Shown here one piece after another: positions 37,556-48,228 of a DNA stretch of 64,000 nucleotides (position 1 is the stretch's first letter; each line of letters begins with the position of its first letter). The stretch is from Azospirillum fermentarium (GTDB taxonomy: Bacteria; Pseudomonadota; Alphaproteobacteria; Azospirillales; Azospirillaceae). The notes below the pieces were generated by a model. That model was given only the letters and a program-made list of their open reading frames with translations. It did not search any database and had not been told where the DNA came from. The stretch is taken from assembly GCF_025961205.1 (NCBI RefSeq), contig NZ_JAOQNH010000002.1, positions 213,501 through 277,500 on the forward strand, given 5' to 3'. The position numbers were made by a program, and so were the translations under genes.

Positions 37556-37903
37556 ATGTCGATCAAGCGTTTCCACACCGGCCCGCGCATGAGCCAGATG
37601 GTCGTCTACAACGGCACCGCCTATCTGGCCGGTCAGGTGGCGGACAACCCCGTTGCCGACGTGACCGCCCAGACCGCCCAGATCCTGGCCCAGATCGACG
37701 CCCTGCTGGCCGAAGCCGGCACCGACAAGAGCAAGATCCTGTCGGCGACCATCTATCTGGCCGACATTGCCACCTTCGGCGCCATGAACGCCGCGTGGGA
37801 GCCGTGGGTGGATCAGGCCAACCCCCCGGCCCGCGCCACCGTGGAAGCCAAGCTGGCCGCCCCGGACTATCTGGTGGAAATCCAGGTTCTGGCCGCCGTC
37901 TGA
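37556..37903 (+). CDS. RidA/YjgF family enamine/imine deaminase
   Basis: RidA proteins hydrolyse reactive 2-aminoacrylate and other imines released by PLP enzymes and amino-acid oxidases. The 115-residue protein has the trimer-forming beta-alpha pattern with VVYNGTAYLAGQVAD and the active-site segment PPARATVEAKLAAPDYLVEIQV, containing the conserved Arg and the late Glu. It is near the proline catabolism genes and faces the Lrp-type regulator. Oxidation of proline gives an imine (pyrroline-5-carboxylate), so a link is conceivable but unproven. It belongs to the Rid2-7-like side of the family; the exact subgroup is unsure. Confidence 0.88.
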   Translation: MSIKRFHTGPRMSQMVVYNGTAYLAGQVADNPVADVTAQTAQILAQIDALLAEAGTDKSKILSATIYLADIATFGAMNAAWEPWVDQANPPARATVEAKLAAPDYLVEIQVLAAV

Positions 37904-37910
37904 TGCTTTC

Positions 37911-37938
37911 CGCCCCCGCCGCTCAGCCGGCGGGGGCG
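37911..37938. terminator. GC-rich hairpin between ridA-like gene and lrp-like gene
   Basis: An 11-bp stem (CGCCCCCGCCG and complement, loop CTCAGC) lies between the convergent genes and covers the stop of the regulator. It lacks a T run. Confidence 0.55.
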
Positions 37939-38411
37939 GTCCCCTTCAGCGGGATGGAGGTGGTGTTCTTCACCTCCTCCATCACCACATAGGTGTGCGT
38001 CTCGCGCACGCCGCGGGCGGCGGTGAGGAAGGTGCCGAGGAAATCCCGGTACGCCTCCATGTCCCGCACCCGCGCCTTGACCAGATAATCGAAGCCGCCG
38101 GCCACCATGTGGCATTCCATCACCTGCGGCATCTTCAGCACCGCGCGCTTGAAATCCTCGAACCCGTCGGGGGTCGTGCGGTCGAGAACCACCTCCACGA
38201 ACACCAGCAGCCCGGCCCCCAGTCTGCTGGGATCGAGCACGGCGGCATAGCCGGTGATGAACCCGTCCGCCGTCAGGCGCTTCACCCGCTCCAGGCAGGC
38301 GGCGGGGCTGAGGTTGATGCGGCGCGCCAGTTCCACATTGGTCAGGCGCCCGTCGTTCTGCAGTTCGCGCAGGATGCGGATGTCGGTGGAATCGGGGGCG
38401 TGGCCGGTCAT
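37923..38411 (-). CDS. putR: Lrp/AsnC-family regulator, probable PutR
   Basis: A 162-residue leucine-responsive-type regulator. The N-terminal HTH reads DIRILRELQNDGRLTNVELARRINLSPAACLERVKRL. The C-terminal RAM domain for effector binding includes AVLDPSRLGAGLLVFVEVVLD and HMVAGGFDYLVKARVRDM. It is transcribed divergently from putA over a 123-base gap, the normal position of PutR, the proline-dependent activator of putA in alphaproteobacteria. The ATG at 38411 is the natural start; the much longer open frame upstream is the reverse shadow of putA. Confidence 0.9.
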   Translation of the reverse strand: MTGHAPDSTDIRILRELQNDGRLTNVELARRINLSPAACLERVKRLTADGFITGYAAVLDPSRLGAGLLVFVEVVLDRTTPDGFEDFKRAVLKMPQVMECHMVAGGFDYLVKARVRDMEAYRDFLGTFLTAARGVRETHTYVVMEEVKNTTSIPLKGTAPAG

Positions 38412-38534
38412 GGTGATTCTTCGGCGATAATGGCGGAAACGTGCGGCTGCGTTTGGTTTTATGGATTTACTTCCGTACCACATACGGCAAATCCGCCGAT
38501 AGAGTGAACGCCGTTCGCTCCACTCTTTCCCCGG
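38412..38534. promoter_or_regulatory. Divergent putR-putA control region
   Basis: The 123 bases between the two divergent starts must hold both promoters and the regulator binding site. AT-rich sequence at 38453-38480 (TTTGGTTTTATGGATTTAC) is the best candidate for the core. No perfect palindrome is present. Confidence 0.5.
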
Positions 38535-41500
38535 ATGCCCCCCATGCCCGCCATCCTCCCCCCCGCCGCCGAACCCATCCACGCCCGTGACGGCCGCGCC
38601 GCGGTCAACGCGCTGTACCGCGCCGACGAGGGGGCGGCGGTGGAGGAGCTGCTGCCCGTCGCCTCCCTTCCGGCGGAGGTGCGGCGGCGCATCGGCGCTG
38701 CCGCGGCGGGGATGGTGGAGCGGGTGCGGGCGTCGCGCACGCGGTTCGGGATGCTCGACGCCTTTCTGGCGGAATTCGGCCTGTCCACCAAGGAGGGGGT
38801 GGCGCTGATGTGCCTGGCCGAAGCGCTGCTGCGCATCCCCGATGCCGAAACCGCCGACAGCCTGATCCGCGACAAGATCGGCACCGCCGACTGGACCGCG
38901 CATCTGGGCAAGGCCGACAATCTGTTCGTCAACGCCTCCACCTGGGCCTTGATGCTGACGGGGAAGGTGGTGCGGCTGGACGACGCCGACGTGCGCCAGC
39001 CCCACGGCTTCCTCGACCGGCTGGTGTCGCGGGCGGGCGAGCCGGTGATCCGGCAGGCGATGATGCAGGCCATGCGCATCCTGGGCCGCCAGTTCGTCAC
39101 CGGGCGCTCGATTCAGGAGGCTTTGGCCCGCGCGGTGGACAAGGAGGCGCTGGGCTACCGCTATTCCTATGACATGCTGGGCGAGGCCGCCCGCACCATG
39201 GCCGACGCCGACCATTATTGGGAGATCTATTCCGGCGCCATCGCCGCCGTCGGTGCCGCCATGAACGGGCGGGCCTTGCGCGACGGCCCCGGCGTGTCGG
39301 TGAAGCTGTCGGCCCTGCACCCCCGCTACGAGGAGGGCAACCGCGAGCGCGTCATCGCCGAACTGACCCCGCGCCTGCTGGATCTGGCGCTGAAGGCCAA
39401 GACCGCCGGCATCCACCTGACCGTCGATGCCGAGGAGGCCGACCGGCTGGACCTGTCGCTCGACGTGATCGAGCGGGTGTTCCTCAACCCCGCCCTTGAC
39501 GGCTGGGAAGGCTTCGGGCTGGTGGTGCAGGCATACCAGAAGCGGGCCTACCCCCTGATCGGCTGGCTGGAGGGGCTGGCCCGCCGGGCCGGGCGGCGGC
39601 TGATGATCCGGCTGGTCAAGGGCGCCTATTGGGACGCGGAGGTCAAGCGCGCCCAGGAACGCGGGCTGGACGGCTATCCCGTCTTCACGCGCAAGGCATC
39701 CACCGACGTCTCGTATCTTGCCTGCGCCCGGCGTCTCCTGGGCCTGCGCGACGTGATCTATCCCATGTTCGCCACCCACAACGCCTATACGGTGGCTGCG
39801 GTGCAGGAGATGGCGGGCGACCGGGTGGGCTATGAGTTCCAGCGCCTGCACGGCATGGGCGAGCCGCTCTATCACCAGATCGTCAGCCCCGACATGCCGG
39901 TGCGCGTGTACGGCCCGGTGGGCACCCATGAAGACCTGCTGGCCTATCTGGTCCGCCGTCTGCTGGAAAACGGCGCCAATTCCAGCTTCGTCAACCGCAT
40001 CCAGGACGAACATTTCCCCATTGCCGAGATCGTCGCCGACCCGGTGGCCCGCACGGCCTCGCTGTCGGCCAAGCCGCACCCGCGCATCCCCCTGCCGGTG
40101 CGCCTCTACGGTGCCGAGCGGCGCAACAGCGAGGGCCTGGACCTGAGCGACCCGGCGGTGATCGACACGTTGGCCGCCGACATGAGCGCTGCCTGGGACC
40201 GCCCGTGGGACGCCGCCCCCATCGTCGGCGGCGAGGCCCTGTCCGGCACTGCCCGCCCGGTGACCGATCCCGCCGACCACCGCCGCACGGTGGGGCAGGT
40301 GGTGGAGGCCGACGCCGGCACCGTCACCCGCGCCCTGGACCGTGCCACCGTCGGTTTCCGCATCTGGAGCGCGCGGGACGTGGCCGAGCGCGCCGCCTGC
40401 CTGGACCGTGCTGCCGATGCTATGGAGGCCCAGCGCGCGGCCCTGATGGCGCTTTTGGTGCGCGAGGCCGGCAAGACCATCCCCGATGCCCTGGCCGAAG
40501 TGCGGGAGGCGGTGGACTTCTGCCGCTACTACGCCGCCCAGGCCCGCAACGGCTTCGTGCCCCGCGTGCTTCCCGGCCCCACGGGGGAGCGCAACGAGCT
40601 GCGCCTGTCGGGCCGCGGGGTGTTCGTGTGCATCAGCCCGTGGAACTTCCCGCTGGCCATCTTCATGGGGCAGGTGGCCGCCGCCTTGGTGGCCGGCAAC
40701 GCGGTGATCGCCAAGCCCGCCGAACAGACGCCGCTGATCGCCGCGCGGGCGGTGCGCATCCTGCTCGAATCCGGCGTGCCCGGCGACGTCCTGCACCTGC
40801 TGCCCGGCGACGGTGCGGTGGTGGGGGCGGCGCTGGTGGCCGACCGGCGGGTGGCGGGGGTGGCCTTCACCGGCTCCACCGGCACCGCGCGCACCATCGC
40901 CCGCGGCCTGCTGGACCGCGGCGGGGCCATCGTGCCGCTGATCGCCGAGACCGGCGGGCAGAACGCCATGATCGTGGACAACTCCGCCCTGCCGGAACAG
41001 GTGGTGGACGATGTGGTGACCAGCGCCTTCCGCTCCGCCGGCCAGCGCTGTTCGGCGCTCCGGGTGCTGTTCGTGCAGGACGGCATCGCGCCGAAGATCA
41101 TCACGATGCTGAAGGGGGCGGCGGCGGAGCTGCGGCTGGGCGACCCCGGCCTGCTCGCCACCGACATCGGCCCGGTGATCGACGCGGACGCCCTGTCCGG
41201 CCTGACCGCCCATGTGGAGCGCATGAAGCGGGAGGCGTTGACCCTGATCGGCGGCACCCCGCCGGAGACGTGTGCCCACGGCACCTTCCTCGCCCCCCAT
41301 GCCTTCGAGATCGACAGCATCGACCGGCTGGAACGGGAGGTGTTCGGCCCCGTCCTGCACGTGATCCGCTGGAGCCACGGCCATCTCGGCCGCGTGCTGG
41401 AAGCCATCGAGGCCACCGGCTACGGCCTGACGCTGGGCGTCCACACCCGCATCGACCGCACCGCCCGCACCATTGCCGCACGGATGCCGGTGGGCAACAT

Positions 41501-41690
41501 CTACGTCAACCGCAACATGATCGGTGCGGTGGTGGGGGTTCAGCCCTTCGGCGGCGAGGGTCTGTCGGGCACGGGGCCGAAGGCCGGCGGCCCCCACTAC
41601 CTCCACCGCTTCGCCGCCGAACGGACGGTGACGGTCAACACCACCGCGGCGGGCGGCAACACCTCGCTGGTGTCGCTGACGGAGGAGTGA
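38535..41690 (+). CDS. putA: Bifunctional proline dehydrogenase / P5C dehydrogenase PutA
   Basis: PutA oxidises proline to glutamate in two steps on one chain, feeding electrons to quinone and NAD. The 1051-residue protein has the FAD-dependent PRODH barrel in its first half (VKLSALHPRYEEGNRERV, LMIRLVKGAYWDAEVKRAQ, FATHNAYTVAAV, YEFQRLHGMGE). The aldehyde dehydrogenase half has Glu805 (IAETGGQNAMIVD) and the nucleophile Cys839 (AGQRCSALRVLF). It has no N-terminal ribbon-helix-helix domain, so it is not a self-repressor; control probably falls to the divergent Lrp-type regulator. ATG 38535 is used; ATG 38544 is possible. Confidence 0.96.
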   Translation: MPPMPAILPPAAEPIHARDGRAAVNALYRADEGAAVEELLPVASLPAEVRRRIGAAAAGMVERVRASRTRFGMLDAFLAEFGLSTKEGVALMCLAEALLRIPDAETADSLIRDKIGTADWTAHLGKADNLFVNASTWALMLTGKVVRLDDADVRQPHGFLDRLVSRAGEPVIRQAMMQAMRILGRQFVTGRSIQEALARAVDKEALGYRYSYDMLGEAARTMADADHYWEIYSGAIAAVGAAMNGRALRDGPGVSVKLSALHPRYEEGNRERVIAELTPRLLDLALKAKTAGIHLTVDAEEADRLDLSLDVIERVFLNPALDGWEGFGLVVQAYQKRAYPLIGWLEGLARRAGRRLMIRLVKGAYWDAEVKRAQERGLDGYPVFTRKASTDVSYLACARRLLGLRDVIYPMFATHNAYTVAAVQEMAGDRVGYEFQRLHGMGEPLYHQIVSPDMPVRVYGPVGTHEDLLAYLVRRLLENGANSSFVNRIQDEHFPIAEIVADPVARTASLSAKPHPRIPLPVRLYGAERRNSEGLDLSDPAVIDTLAADMSAAWDRPWDAAPIVGGEALSGTARPVTDPADHRRTVGQVVEADAGTVTRALDRATVGFRIWSARDVAERAACLDRAADAMEAQRAALMALLVREAGKTIPDALAEVREAVDFCRYYAAQARNGFVPRVLPGPTGERNELRLSGRGVFVCISPWNFPLAIFMGQVAAALVAGNAVIAKPAEQTPLIAARAVRILLESGVPGDVLHLLPGDGAVVGAALVADRRVAGVAFTGSTGTARTIARGLLDRGGAIVPLIAETGGQNAMIVDNSALPEQVVDDVVTSAFRSAGQRCSALRVLFVQDGIAPKIITMLKGAAAELRLGDPGLLATDIGPVIDADALSGLTAHVERMKREALTLIGGTPPETCAHGTFLAPHAFEIDSIDRLEREVFGPVLHVIRWSHGHLGRVLEAIEATGYGLTLGVHTRIDRTARTIAARMPVGNIYVNRNMIGAVVGVQPFGGEGLSGTGPKAGGPHYLHRFAAERTVTVNTTAAGGNTSLVSLTEE

Positions 41691-42029
41691 AGGTGAAGGG
41701 GGAGAGCCGGCGGCGCCTCCCCCAGTGTCCTTATGAGGCGTCCTTGTGCAGAGAGTATCGGTGGTTTTGCCCGCATAGGCAGAGATAAGCAGGGAACAGT
41801 TATTGCCGTTTCTTCGGCCATGAGGGGGCAGGCGGGTTTTTGAAATAAATCTTCAATCCCTGAAAATTTTTCTTCCGATGAATTAAAATAATAATTTTAC
41901 TGTCTCCTCTTTAAATTTCCAAGGCGGCGGCATTTAATTTTTAAGAATTAATGTGCATATCATTGTATTATTGTGTGATAATGAATGGGATGACGCATGG
42001 AGATGTCTATCTTGGTGTTTTGGTGAGCT
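41691..42029 (+). other. Intergenic region upstream of the chemoreceptor gene
   Basis: A hairpin GGGGGAG/CTCCCCC (41698-41723) right after putA may end its transcript. From about 41840 the sequence becomes strongly AT-rich up to the chemoreceptor start, as expected of a promoter or UP-element region. No gene was recognised and no single -35/-10 pair stands out. Confidence 0.5.
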
Positions 42030-44204
42030 ATGAAGATAAAATCACTTCAAACAAAAATAGCCGGATTGGCAGGGATTTGCCTTGTCGGGACGGTTGTCGT
42101 TCTTGTGGGATTTGGTGTGTTCTCCGCAAGAAACACAAATGATTATGTCAACGGCGAGGTTTCGAAAATTCTGGAGGCAAAGACCAAGGAGTCCCTCCAG
42201 AATCTGGCCTCGACCCAGGCCGGGCTGATCCGTGCGGAGTTCGACACGGCCCTCAACACGGCCCGGACCATGGCCTACAGCTTTGCGTCCATGACCGATC
42301 CGAAGGACAAGGGCAACATTCCCGCGGAAAGACGGCGGGATGCGATCAACAATCTGTTGTTCAATGTTCTGCAAAAGAACGAGCTTTTCAACGGTACCTA
42401 TACGGCGTGGGAGCCGGATGCGCTCGATGGCCGCGACGCGGAATTCCGCAACCGCCGCGAAACCGGGACGGACGGCACGGGGCGTTTCATTCCCTATTGG
42501 AACCGTGACCAGAACGGCCGCATCGCCATGCAGCCGCTGGTGGAATACGACAGCCGCGACCGCCATCCCAACGGCGTCGTCAAGGGCGGCTGGTACATCG
42601 GGCCGATGGAAACGGGCAAGGAAAGCGTTCTCGACCCCTTGCCCTACATCGTTCAGGGCAAGCAGGTCTTTCTGGCAACCCTGTCCGTTCCCATCGTCGT
42701 GGACGGAAAGTTCCGTGGCGTGGCCGGCACCGACTTCAACCTGGATTTCGTGCAGCAGGTCACGGCCAAGGTCAGCAAGGCCGTTTTCGACGGCCGCAAC
42801 GAAGTCGTCATCATCAGCAACATGGGGCTGATCGTCGCGCACAGCGCGAAGCCGGAGCTGATCGGCCAGCCGATTTCGACCTTCGACGCATCCTGGCAAC
42901 AGGATCTGGCCTTGGTGCAGAGCGGCCAGGCGCAGGTCGATATGCAGGAAAAGACCCTGCGGACCTTCGCCCCGATCACCATGGGCCGAACCGGCAAGCC
43001 GTGGTCGGTGCTGATCCAGGTGCCCAAGGATCTCGTGCTGGCCGATGCCTATAACCTGGGTGTGGTGCTCAACGGCCGGGCCGGTTCCACCGTCATGTGG
43101 CAGATCGCGGTCGGGCTGTTCGTCATCGTGGTGGCGGTGGGGGCGATGGGGATGATGGCCGGGTGCATTGCCCAGCCGATCCGCGCCAGCGTCCGTTTCG
43201 CCGAGGGGATTGCGGCGGGGGATTTCAACCAGACCCTGGACATCCGGCAGGAAGACGAAATCGGTGTTCTGGCCGGCGCCCTGCGCAAGATGGTGGCTGA
43301 TTTGCAGCGCATGATCCATCAGCGGGCCGCCGACCAGCAGCAGGGCGAGGCCGAGCGGCGCAAGGCCATGTTCCAATTGGCCGACGATCTCGAAGCGCAG
43401 GTGATGAATGTGGTCGATGGCGTCGATGGCGCGGCGCGGACCATGAACGGCACCGCCCAGGGGATGACCGCCATCGCCGCCCAGACCAGCGAGAAGGCCA
43501 GCATCGTCGCCGCGGCATCGGAACAGGCCAACGTCAATGTCCAGACCGTCGCCTCCGCCACAGAGGAGCTGTCCGCCTCGATCCGGGAGATCGGCCAGCG
43601 CGTCAACCGCTCGGCGGAGATCGCCCGCGAAGCGGTGAGCGCCGCCCAGCAGGCCAACGGGCAGGTGCTCGGCCTGACCGAAGCGGCGGTGAAGATCGGC
43701 GCGGTGGTCCAGTTGATCCAGGACATCGCGGCCCAGACCAACCTTCTGGCGCTCAACGCCACCATCGAAGCGGCCCGTGCCGGAGAGGCGGGCAAGGGCT
43801 TTGCCGTCGTCGCCGGCGAGGTCAAGAGCCTTGCCAACCAGACCGCCAAGGCGACCGAGGAAATCGCCGGCCAGGTCAGCGACATGCAACGGGTGACGGG
43901 CGAAACGGCGACGGGCATCAAGAGCGTCGGGAGCATCATCGTCCAGATCGACGAAATCGCGACGAACATCGCCGCCGCGGTCGAGGAGCAGAGCGCCGCA
44001 ACCCTGGAAATCGCCCGCAATGTCCAGCAGGCGGCATCGGGAACGAAAGAGGTGAGCGCGAACATCGCGGGCGTGCGCAAGGCCGCCACCGAAACGGGCA
44101 ATTCGGCCGGCGAGGTGCTGGGCGTTTCCGGGCAGTTGGCCGAGGAGGCCGGACGCCTGCGGGGCGTGGTCTCCGCCTTCCTGTCGAAGATCCGGGCCGC
44201 CTGA
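42030..44204 (+). CDS. Methyl-accepting chemotaxis protein with double Cache domain
   Basis: A 724-residue transmembrane chemoreceptor. The first helix is at about 8-31, a periplasmic dCache_1 sensor at about 40-340 ([52 protein letters not shown]), the second helix at about 353-376, then HAMP and a long coiled-coil signalling domain. The hairpin tip reads [34 protein letters not shown] and binds CheA/CheW. There is no C-terminal CheR pentapeptide. The ligand is unknown; proximity to putA makes an amino acid possible, but the dCache amino-acid motif is not clearly present. The early codons are AT-rich. Confidence 0.93.
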   Translation: MKIKSLQTKIAGLAGICLVGTVVVLVGFGVFSARNTNDYVNGEVSKILEAKTKESLQNLASTQAGLIRAEFDTALNTARTMAYSFASMTDPKDKGNIPAERRRDAINNLLFNVLQKNELFNGTYTAWEPDALDGRDAEFRNRRETGTDGTGRFIPYWNRDQNGRIAMQPLVEYDSRDRHPNGVVKGGWYIGPMETGKESVLDPLPYIVQGKQVFLATLSVPIVVDGKFRGVAGTDFNLDFVQQVTAKVSKAVFDGRNEVVIISNMGLIVAHSAKPELIGQPISTFDASWQQDLALVQSGQAQVDMQEKTLRTFAPITMGRTGKPWSVLIQVPKDLVLADAYNLGVVLNGRAGSTVMWQIAVGLFVIVVAVGAMGMMAGCIAQPIRASVRFAEGIAAGDFNQTLDIRQEDEIGVLAGALRKMVADLQRMIHQRAADQQQGEAERRKAMFQLADDLEAQVMNVVDGVDGAARTMNGTAQGMTAIAAQTSEKASIVAAASEQANVNVQTVASATEELSASIREIGQRVNRSAEIAREAVSAAQQANGQVLGLTEAAVKIGAVVQLIQDIAAQTNLLALNATIEAARAGEAGKGFAVVAGEVKSLANQTAKATEEIAGQVSDMQRVTGETATGIKSVGSIIVQIDEIATNIAAAVEEQSAATLEIARNVQQAASGTKEVSANIAGVRKAATETGNSAGEVLGVSGQLAEEAGRLRGVVSAFLSKIRAA

Positions 44205-44237
44205 CCCAAGGAGCGCCCGCGGTTTCGCGTTTCGGGA

Positions 44238-44272
44238 GCCCGGCCCTCTGTGACGAGGGCCGGGCCGTGCTT

Positions 44273-44274
<2 letters not shown>
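44238..44274. terminator. Terminator between chemoreceptor gene and ribB
   Basis: An 11-bp stem GCCCGGCCCTC/GAGGGCCGGGC with a six-base loop is followed by CGTGCTTTT on the plus strand. It ends the chemoreceptor transcript and the stem also ends the convergent ribB transcript. Confidence 0.8.
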
Positions 44275-44959
<685 letters not shown>

Positions 44960-45000
44960 GGTTCTCACTCCGGTCTGGGGCGAGCCTGAATCAGGGCGCA

Positions 45001-45035
45001 CGAAAAGAATCCCCGCCGGCCCGTGGGGCCGGCGG
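45001..45035 (-). terminator. Terminator of the ribB riboswitch expression platform
   Basis: On the minus strand a 10-bp stem CCGCCGGCCC/GGGCCGGCGG with a three-base loop is followed by GGATTCTTTTCG. It sits between the FMN aptamer and the ribB start, the position of an intrinsic terminator controlled by the aptamer. Confidence 0.75.
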
Positions 45036-45093
45036 CGCAAGCCGCCACGGCGCCGCACCCCGGCCATGGGGTGTGACGGACGTGTGGCCCGCT

Positions 45094-45268
45094 CATCCTC
45101 TTCCATCCAGACTGTGACTGTCGGCCCCGGCTTTTCACCGGATCTGCTGACCCCGCCGCCCCCGGTTTCAGGGATGGCGGGCGCTCGCGGGCTTCCTCCG
45201 TCCACAGCCGGCGCGCAAGCCAGCCGGGGGGAGATTACCGCCGGTCGGGATTTTCACCCTGCCCTGAG
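45094..45268 (-). ncRNA. FMN riboswitch (RFN element)
   Basis: The minus strand begins CTCAGGGCAGGGTGAAAAT followed by CCCGACCGGCGGTAA, the 5' signature of the FMN aptamer, and ends with GTCTGGATGGAAGAGGATGAG, its 3' signature. The variable P3-P5 arms lie between. Binding of FMN to this leader represses ribB. Edges are approximate. Confidence 0.93.
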
Positions 45269-45426
45269 AACAAGCGTCTATGGACCGGCCCCGCATGGGA
45301 CCGGCGGGCCGCACGGTGGCGGATCGGGGGGCCGGGTGTCAAGCCGCCGGGCCGGGGAGGTGGTTTGCAACGGCAGCGGGACCGGCTAGTGTCATCGGCA
45401 AAACCAAAGGTCAAGGAGGACACGCC

Positions 45427-45870
45427 GTGCCGAACTTCGTCGATCCCTCGCCCCCCGGCGACTGTCTCTTCTGCCGCATCGCCCGGGGCACGCTGCCGGC
45501 GGCCAAGGTGCATGAGGACGAGCTGACGGTGGCGTTCATGGACATCGGCCAGGTCAACCCCGGCCATGTGCTGGTCGCCACCAAGCGGCACTGGACCGAC
45601 ATCTTCGCCATTCCCACGGACGAGGCGCAGGCGGTGATGGCCACGGCCCACCGCATCGCCGCCGCCGCCCGCCGGGCCTTCGACTGCCCCGGCCTGATGC
45701 TGTTCCAGGCCAACGGGAAGGAGGGGGAGCAGACGGTGTTCCACTTCCACATGCACGTGGTGCCGCGGCACGCCGGAGACGGCGCCGGCCTGATCTGGCC
45801 GCGCAAGACCCCGCCGTTCGCCGAACTGGAGCGCCACGCCGCGGCGCTGCGGAGCCGGCTGGACACCTGA
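45427..45870 (+). CDS. HIT family protein (nucleotide hydrolase/transferase)
   Basis: A 147-residue histidine-triad protein of the Hint/Fhit superfamily, which cleaves nucleoside phosphoramidates or dinucleoside polyphosphates. CLFCRIARG near the start has the paired cysteines common in Hint, NPGHVLVATKRH forms the core, and the catalytic triad is HFHMHVVPR. Start: GTG 45427 with a perfect AAGGAGG eight bases upstream; longer frames overlap the riboswitch region and are rejected. It diverges from ribB and is followed by the glycosyltransferase-like gene. Confidence 0.9.
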   Translation: MPNFVDPSPPGDCLFCRIARGTLPAAKVHEDELTVAFMDIGQVNPGHVLVATKRHWTDIFAIPTDEAQAVMATAHRIAAAARRAFDCPGLMLFQANGKEGEQTVFHFHMHVVPRHAGDGAGLIWPRKTPPFAELERHAAALRSRLDT

Positions 45871-45958
45871 CCGGCGCCCCTCCCGCGCAGGCTTGCGGGC
45901 GGGCGGGGGATGGGGGACAACAGCGGCAGCGCAACCCCCACCGCCGGACCCCGCTCCC

Positions 45959-48157
45959 ATGGCCACCATTGCCGAAGCCCTTGCCGCGGCCCTCGACCAT
46001 CACATGGCCGGGCGGCTGGCCGAGGCGGAAATCCTCTATGGCCGCATCCTGGCGGTGGAGGAGGAGCAGGCCGACGCGCTGCACCTGCTGGGCGTGCTGT
46101 ACGGCCAGACCGGGCGGCTGGTTCCGGGGATTGATCTTCTGCGCCGCGCGGTGCGGCTGCGCCCCGATGCCGCCGCCATGGCCGCCAACCTTGCCAACGC
46201 CGCCGAAGGGGCGGGCGACGACGCCTTGGCGGTGGCAGCCCGGCGGTTGGTGGTGCTCGACGATCCGGCCCATGGCGACGGCTGGGCCAGGCTGGGTCCG
46301 GCCCTGTGGCGGCTGGGCCGGGGGGAGCAGGCCGAAAAGGCTCTGGCCCACGCGGCGGCGCTGGTGCCGGGTGATGGAGAGGCGCGCGGGCGGTTGGGCA
46401 TGGTGCGCCACGCGCTGGGCGGAACGGAGCACCGGGCCGGGCGGCTGGAGGCGGCGCGGGCGTGGCTGGCCGGGGCGGCGGCGGTGCTGCCCGCCGGGCA
46501 CGATCTGGCGGCGGACGCGCGGGTGCTGCTGGGCCTTGCCCATCACGGGCTGGGCGAGCGGACGGCGGCGGAGCGGGATCTGCACACCGCCCTGGCCCTC
46601 GACCCGGCGCACGCCGACGCCCTGTCCGCCCTCTGCGCCCTGATGGGGGAGGCGGGACGGCACGAGGCCGCGGCGGCGGTGGGCCGGCGGGCGGTGCGGG
46701 CGGCCCCGCTGGAGCGCGGCGGCTGGGTCAACCGGGCGGCGGCGCTCGACCGCTGCTGGCGCTATGGGGCGGCGCTGGACGCGGGCGCCGGGGCGCTGGC
46801 GCTGGACCCGGCCCACGCGGGCGCGCTCGCCAACCGCGGCGGCGTGCTGCTGGCCCAAGGGGATGGGGCGGCGGCGCTGGTGTGGCTGGACCGGGCGGTG
46901 CGGGTGGCACCCGGCGATGCGGCCCTGGGCCAGCGGCGGCTGTGCGCCTTGCCCTACCGCCCCGGCCTGACGGGGGAGGATGTGCGGCGGGAATCGGCGG
47001 CGTGGGCGGTGCGGCACGCGCCCGCGGTCGCGGCCCGGCCCGTTGTGGGCGATGGCGGCGGGCGGCTGCGGGTGGGGATGGTATCGGGGGATTTCCGCAA
47101 CCACGCCTTTGCCTTTTACATGGAACCGCTGTTCCGCGCCCTGGACCGGGGGGCGGTGGAACTGTGCCTCTATTCCACCGTCACCGCCCCGGACGCCAGG
47201 ACCGAACGGTTCCGCGGGCTGGCGGACCGCTGGTGCGATGCGGGCGGCCTGTCCGACGCGGCGTTGGCGGCGCGCATCCGCGCCGACGGCGTTCAGGTGC
47301 TGGTGGACCTGTCGTCCCACACCGAGGGCAACCGGCTGGCCGTGTTCGCCCGCCGTCCGGCCCCGGTGCAGGCCACCATCGCCGTCACCGTGGTCACCAC
47401 CGGGCTGGATGCCTTCGACGCGGTGATTCTCGACCCCTGGCTGGCTCCGTCGGGGGCGGAGACGCAGTACAGCGAACCCGTGCTGCGCCTGCCCCGCTTC
47501 GCCTGGGCCTACCGTGGGCCGGAGGAGGCGCCGGACGTGACGCCCCCGCCGTGCCGGGCGCGGGGGTATGTGACCTTCGCGTCTTTCAACAACCTGTCGA
47601 AGCTGACCCCGGAGGTGGCGGCGCTGTGGGCGCGGGTGCTGCGCGCGGCGCCGGGATCGCGGCTGCTGCTGAAATACCCGGCCCTGCGGGACGCGGGCGC
47701 GCGGGCCTTCGTCACCGGGCTGTTCGCCCCCCACGGGGTGGCGGACCGGCTGGAGTTGCGCCGCCCGCCGTCGGGAATCGCCGCCAATCTGGGGGATTAC
47801 GCCGACGCCGACATCGCGCTGGACCCCTTTCCCTACAACGGCCACACCACCACGTGCGAGGCGTTGTGGATGGGCGTGCCCGTGGTGACGCTGGCCGGCG
47901 GGGAGCGGGCGCCGGGGGTGGCGCGGGTGGCGGCGGCCATGCTGGACAACGCCGGGCTGGCGGAACTGGCAGCGGGGGATGCGGATCACTATGTGTCCCT
48001 TGCGGCCGGTCTGGCCGCCGATCCGCGACGGCTGGCGGACCTGCGGGCCGGCTTGCGGCAGCGGGTGGCGGCCTGCGCGCTGGGCGATGTGGATGCCCTG
48101 GCACGGGCGCTGGAATCGGCATGGCGCAGGCTGTGGCTGCAGCGGCCCGTTGGATGA
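45959..48157 (+). CDS. TPR-containing O-GlcNAc-transferase-like (SPINDLY-type) protein
   Basis: A 732-residue protein with TPR repeats in its first 320 residues (LAEAEILYGRILAVEEEQADALHLLGVLY is the first), then a GT41-like catalytic region. Its signatures are LRVGMVSGDFRNHAF, VLVDLSSHTEGNRLAVFARRPAPVQ, YVTFASFNNLSKLTPEV and LDPFPYNGHTTTCEALWMGVPVVTL. Such enzymes transfer a sugar from a nucleotide sugar to proteins; bacterial substrates include flagellins and adhesins, but none is indicated here. Start: ATG 45959 precedes the first TPR; a frame reaching 45893 is possible. It has very GC-rich codons and no signal peptide. Confidence 0.88.
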   Translation: MATIAEALAAALDHHMAGRLAEAEILYGRILAVEEEQADALHLLGVLYGQTGRLVPGIDLLRRAVRLRPDAAAMAANLANAAEGAGDDALAVAARRLVVLDDPAHGDGWARLGPALWRLGRGEQAEKALAHAAALVPGDGEARGRLGMVRHALGGTEHRAGRLEAARAWLAGAAAVLPAGHDLAADARVLLGLAHHGLGERTAAERDLHTALALDPAHADALSALCALMGEAGRHEAAAAVGRRAVRAAPLERGGWVNRAAALDRCWRYGAALDAGAGALALDPAHAGALANRGGVLLAQGDGAAALVWLDRAVRVAPGDAALGQRRLCALPYRPGLTGEDVRRESAAWAVRHAPAVAARPVVGDGGGRLRVGMVSGDFRNHAFAFYMEPLFRALDRGAVELCLYSTVTAPDARTERFRGLADRWCDAGGLSDAALAARIRADGVQVLVDLSSHTEGNRLAVFARRPAPVQATIAVTVVTTGLDAFDAVILDPWLAPSGAETQYSEPVLRLPRFAWAYRGPEEAPDVTPPPCRARGYVTFASFNNLSKLTPEVAALWARVLRAAPGSRLLLKYPALRDAGARAFVTGLFAPHGVADRLELRRPPSGIAANLGDYADADIALDPFPYNGHTTTCEALWMGVPVVTLAGGERAPGVARVAAAMLDNAGLAELAAGDADHYVSLAAGLAADPRRLADLRAGLRQRVAACALGDVDALARALESAWRRLWLQRPVG

Positions 48158-48228
48158 GGTAGAGTGACAGACCCGCCCCCTCCTCCAGGGGGGCCGGCAA
48201 CAAGAATCCGTCCGAGGAACGCGCACCG

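Noticed and set aside
37923..41606. A 1227-codon open frame on the minus strand opposite putA
   Set aside because: It is the GC-rich reverse shadow of putA; only its last 162 codons are a real gene, the Lrp-type regulator.
44960..45205. N-terminal extension of ribB
   Set aside because: It overlaps the FMN riboswitch and its terminator; the true start has a good ribosome-binding site at 44959.
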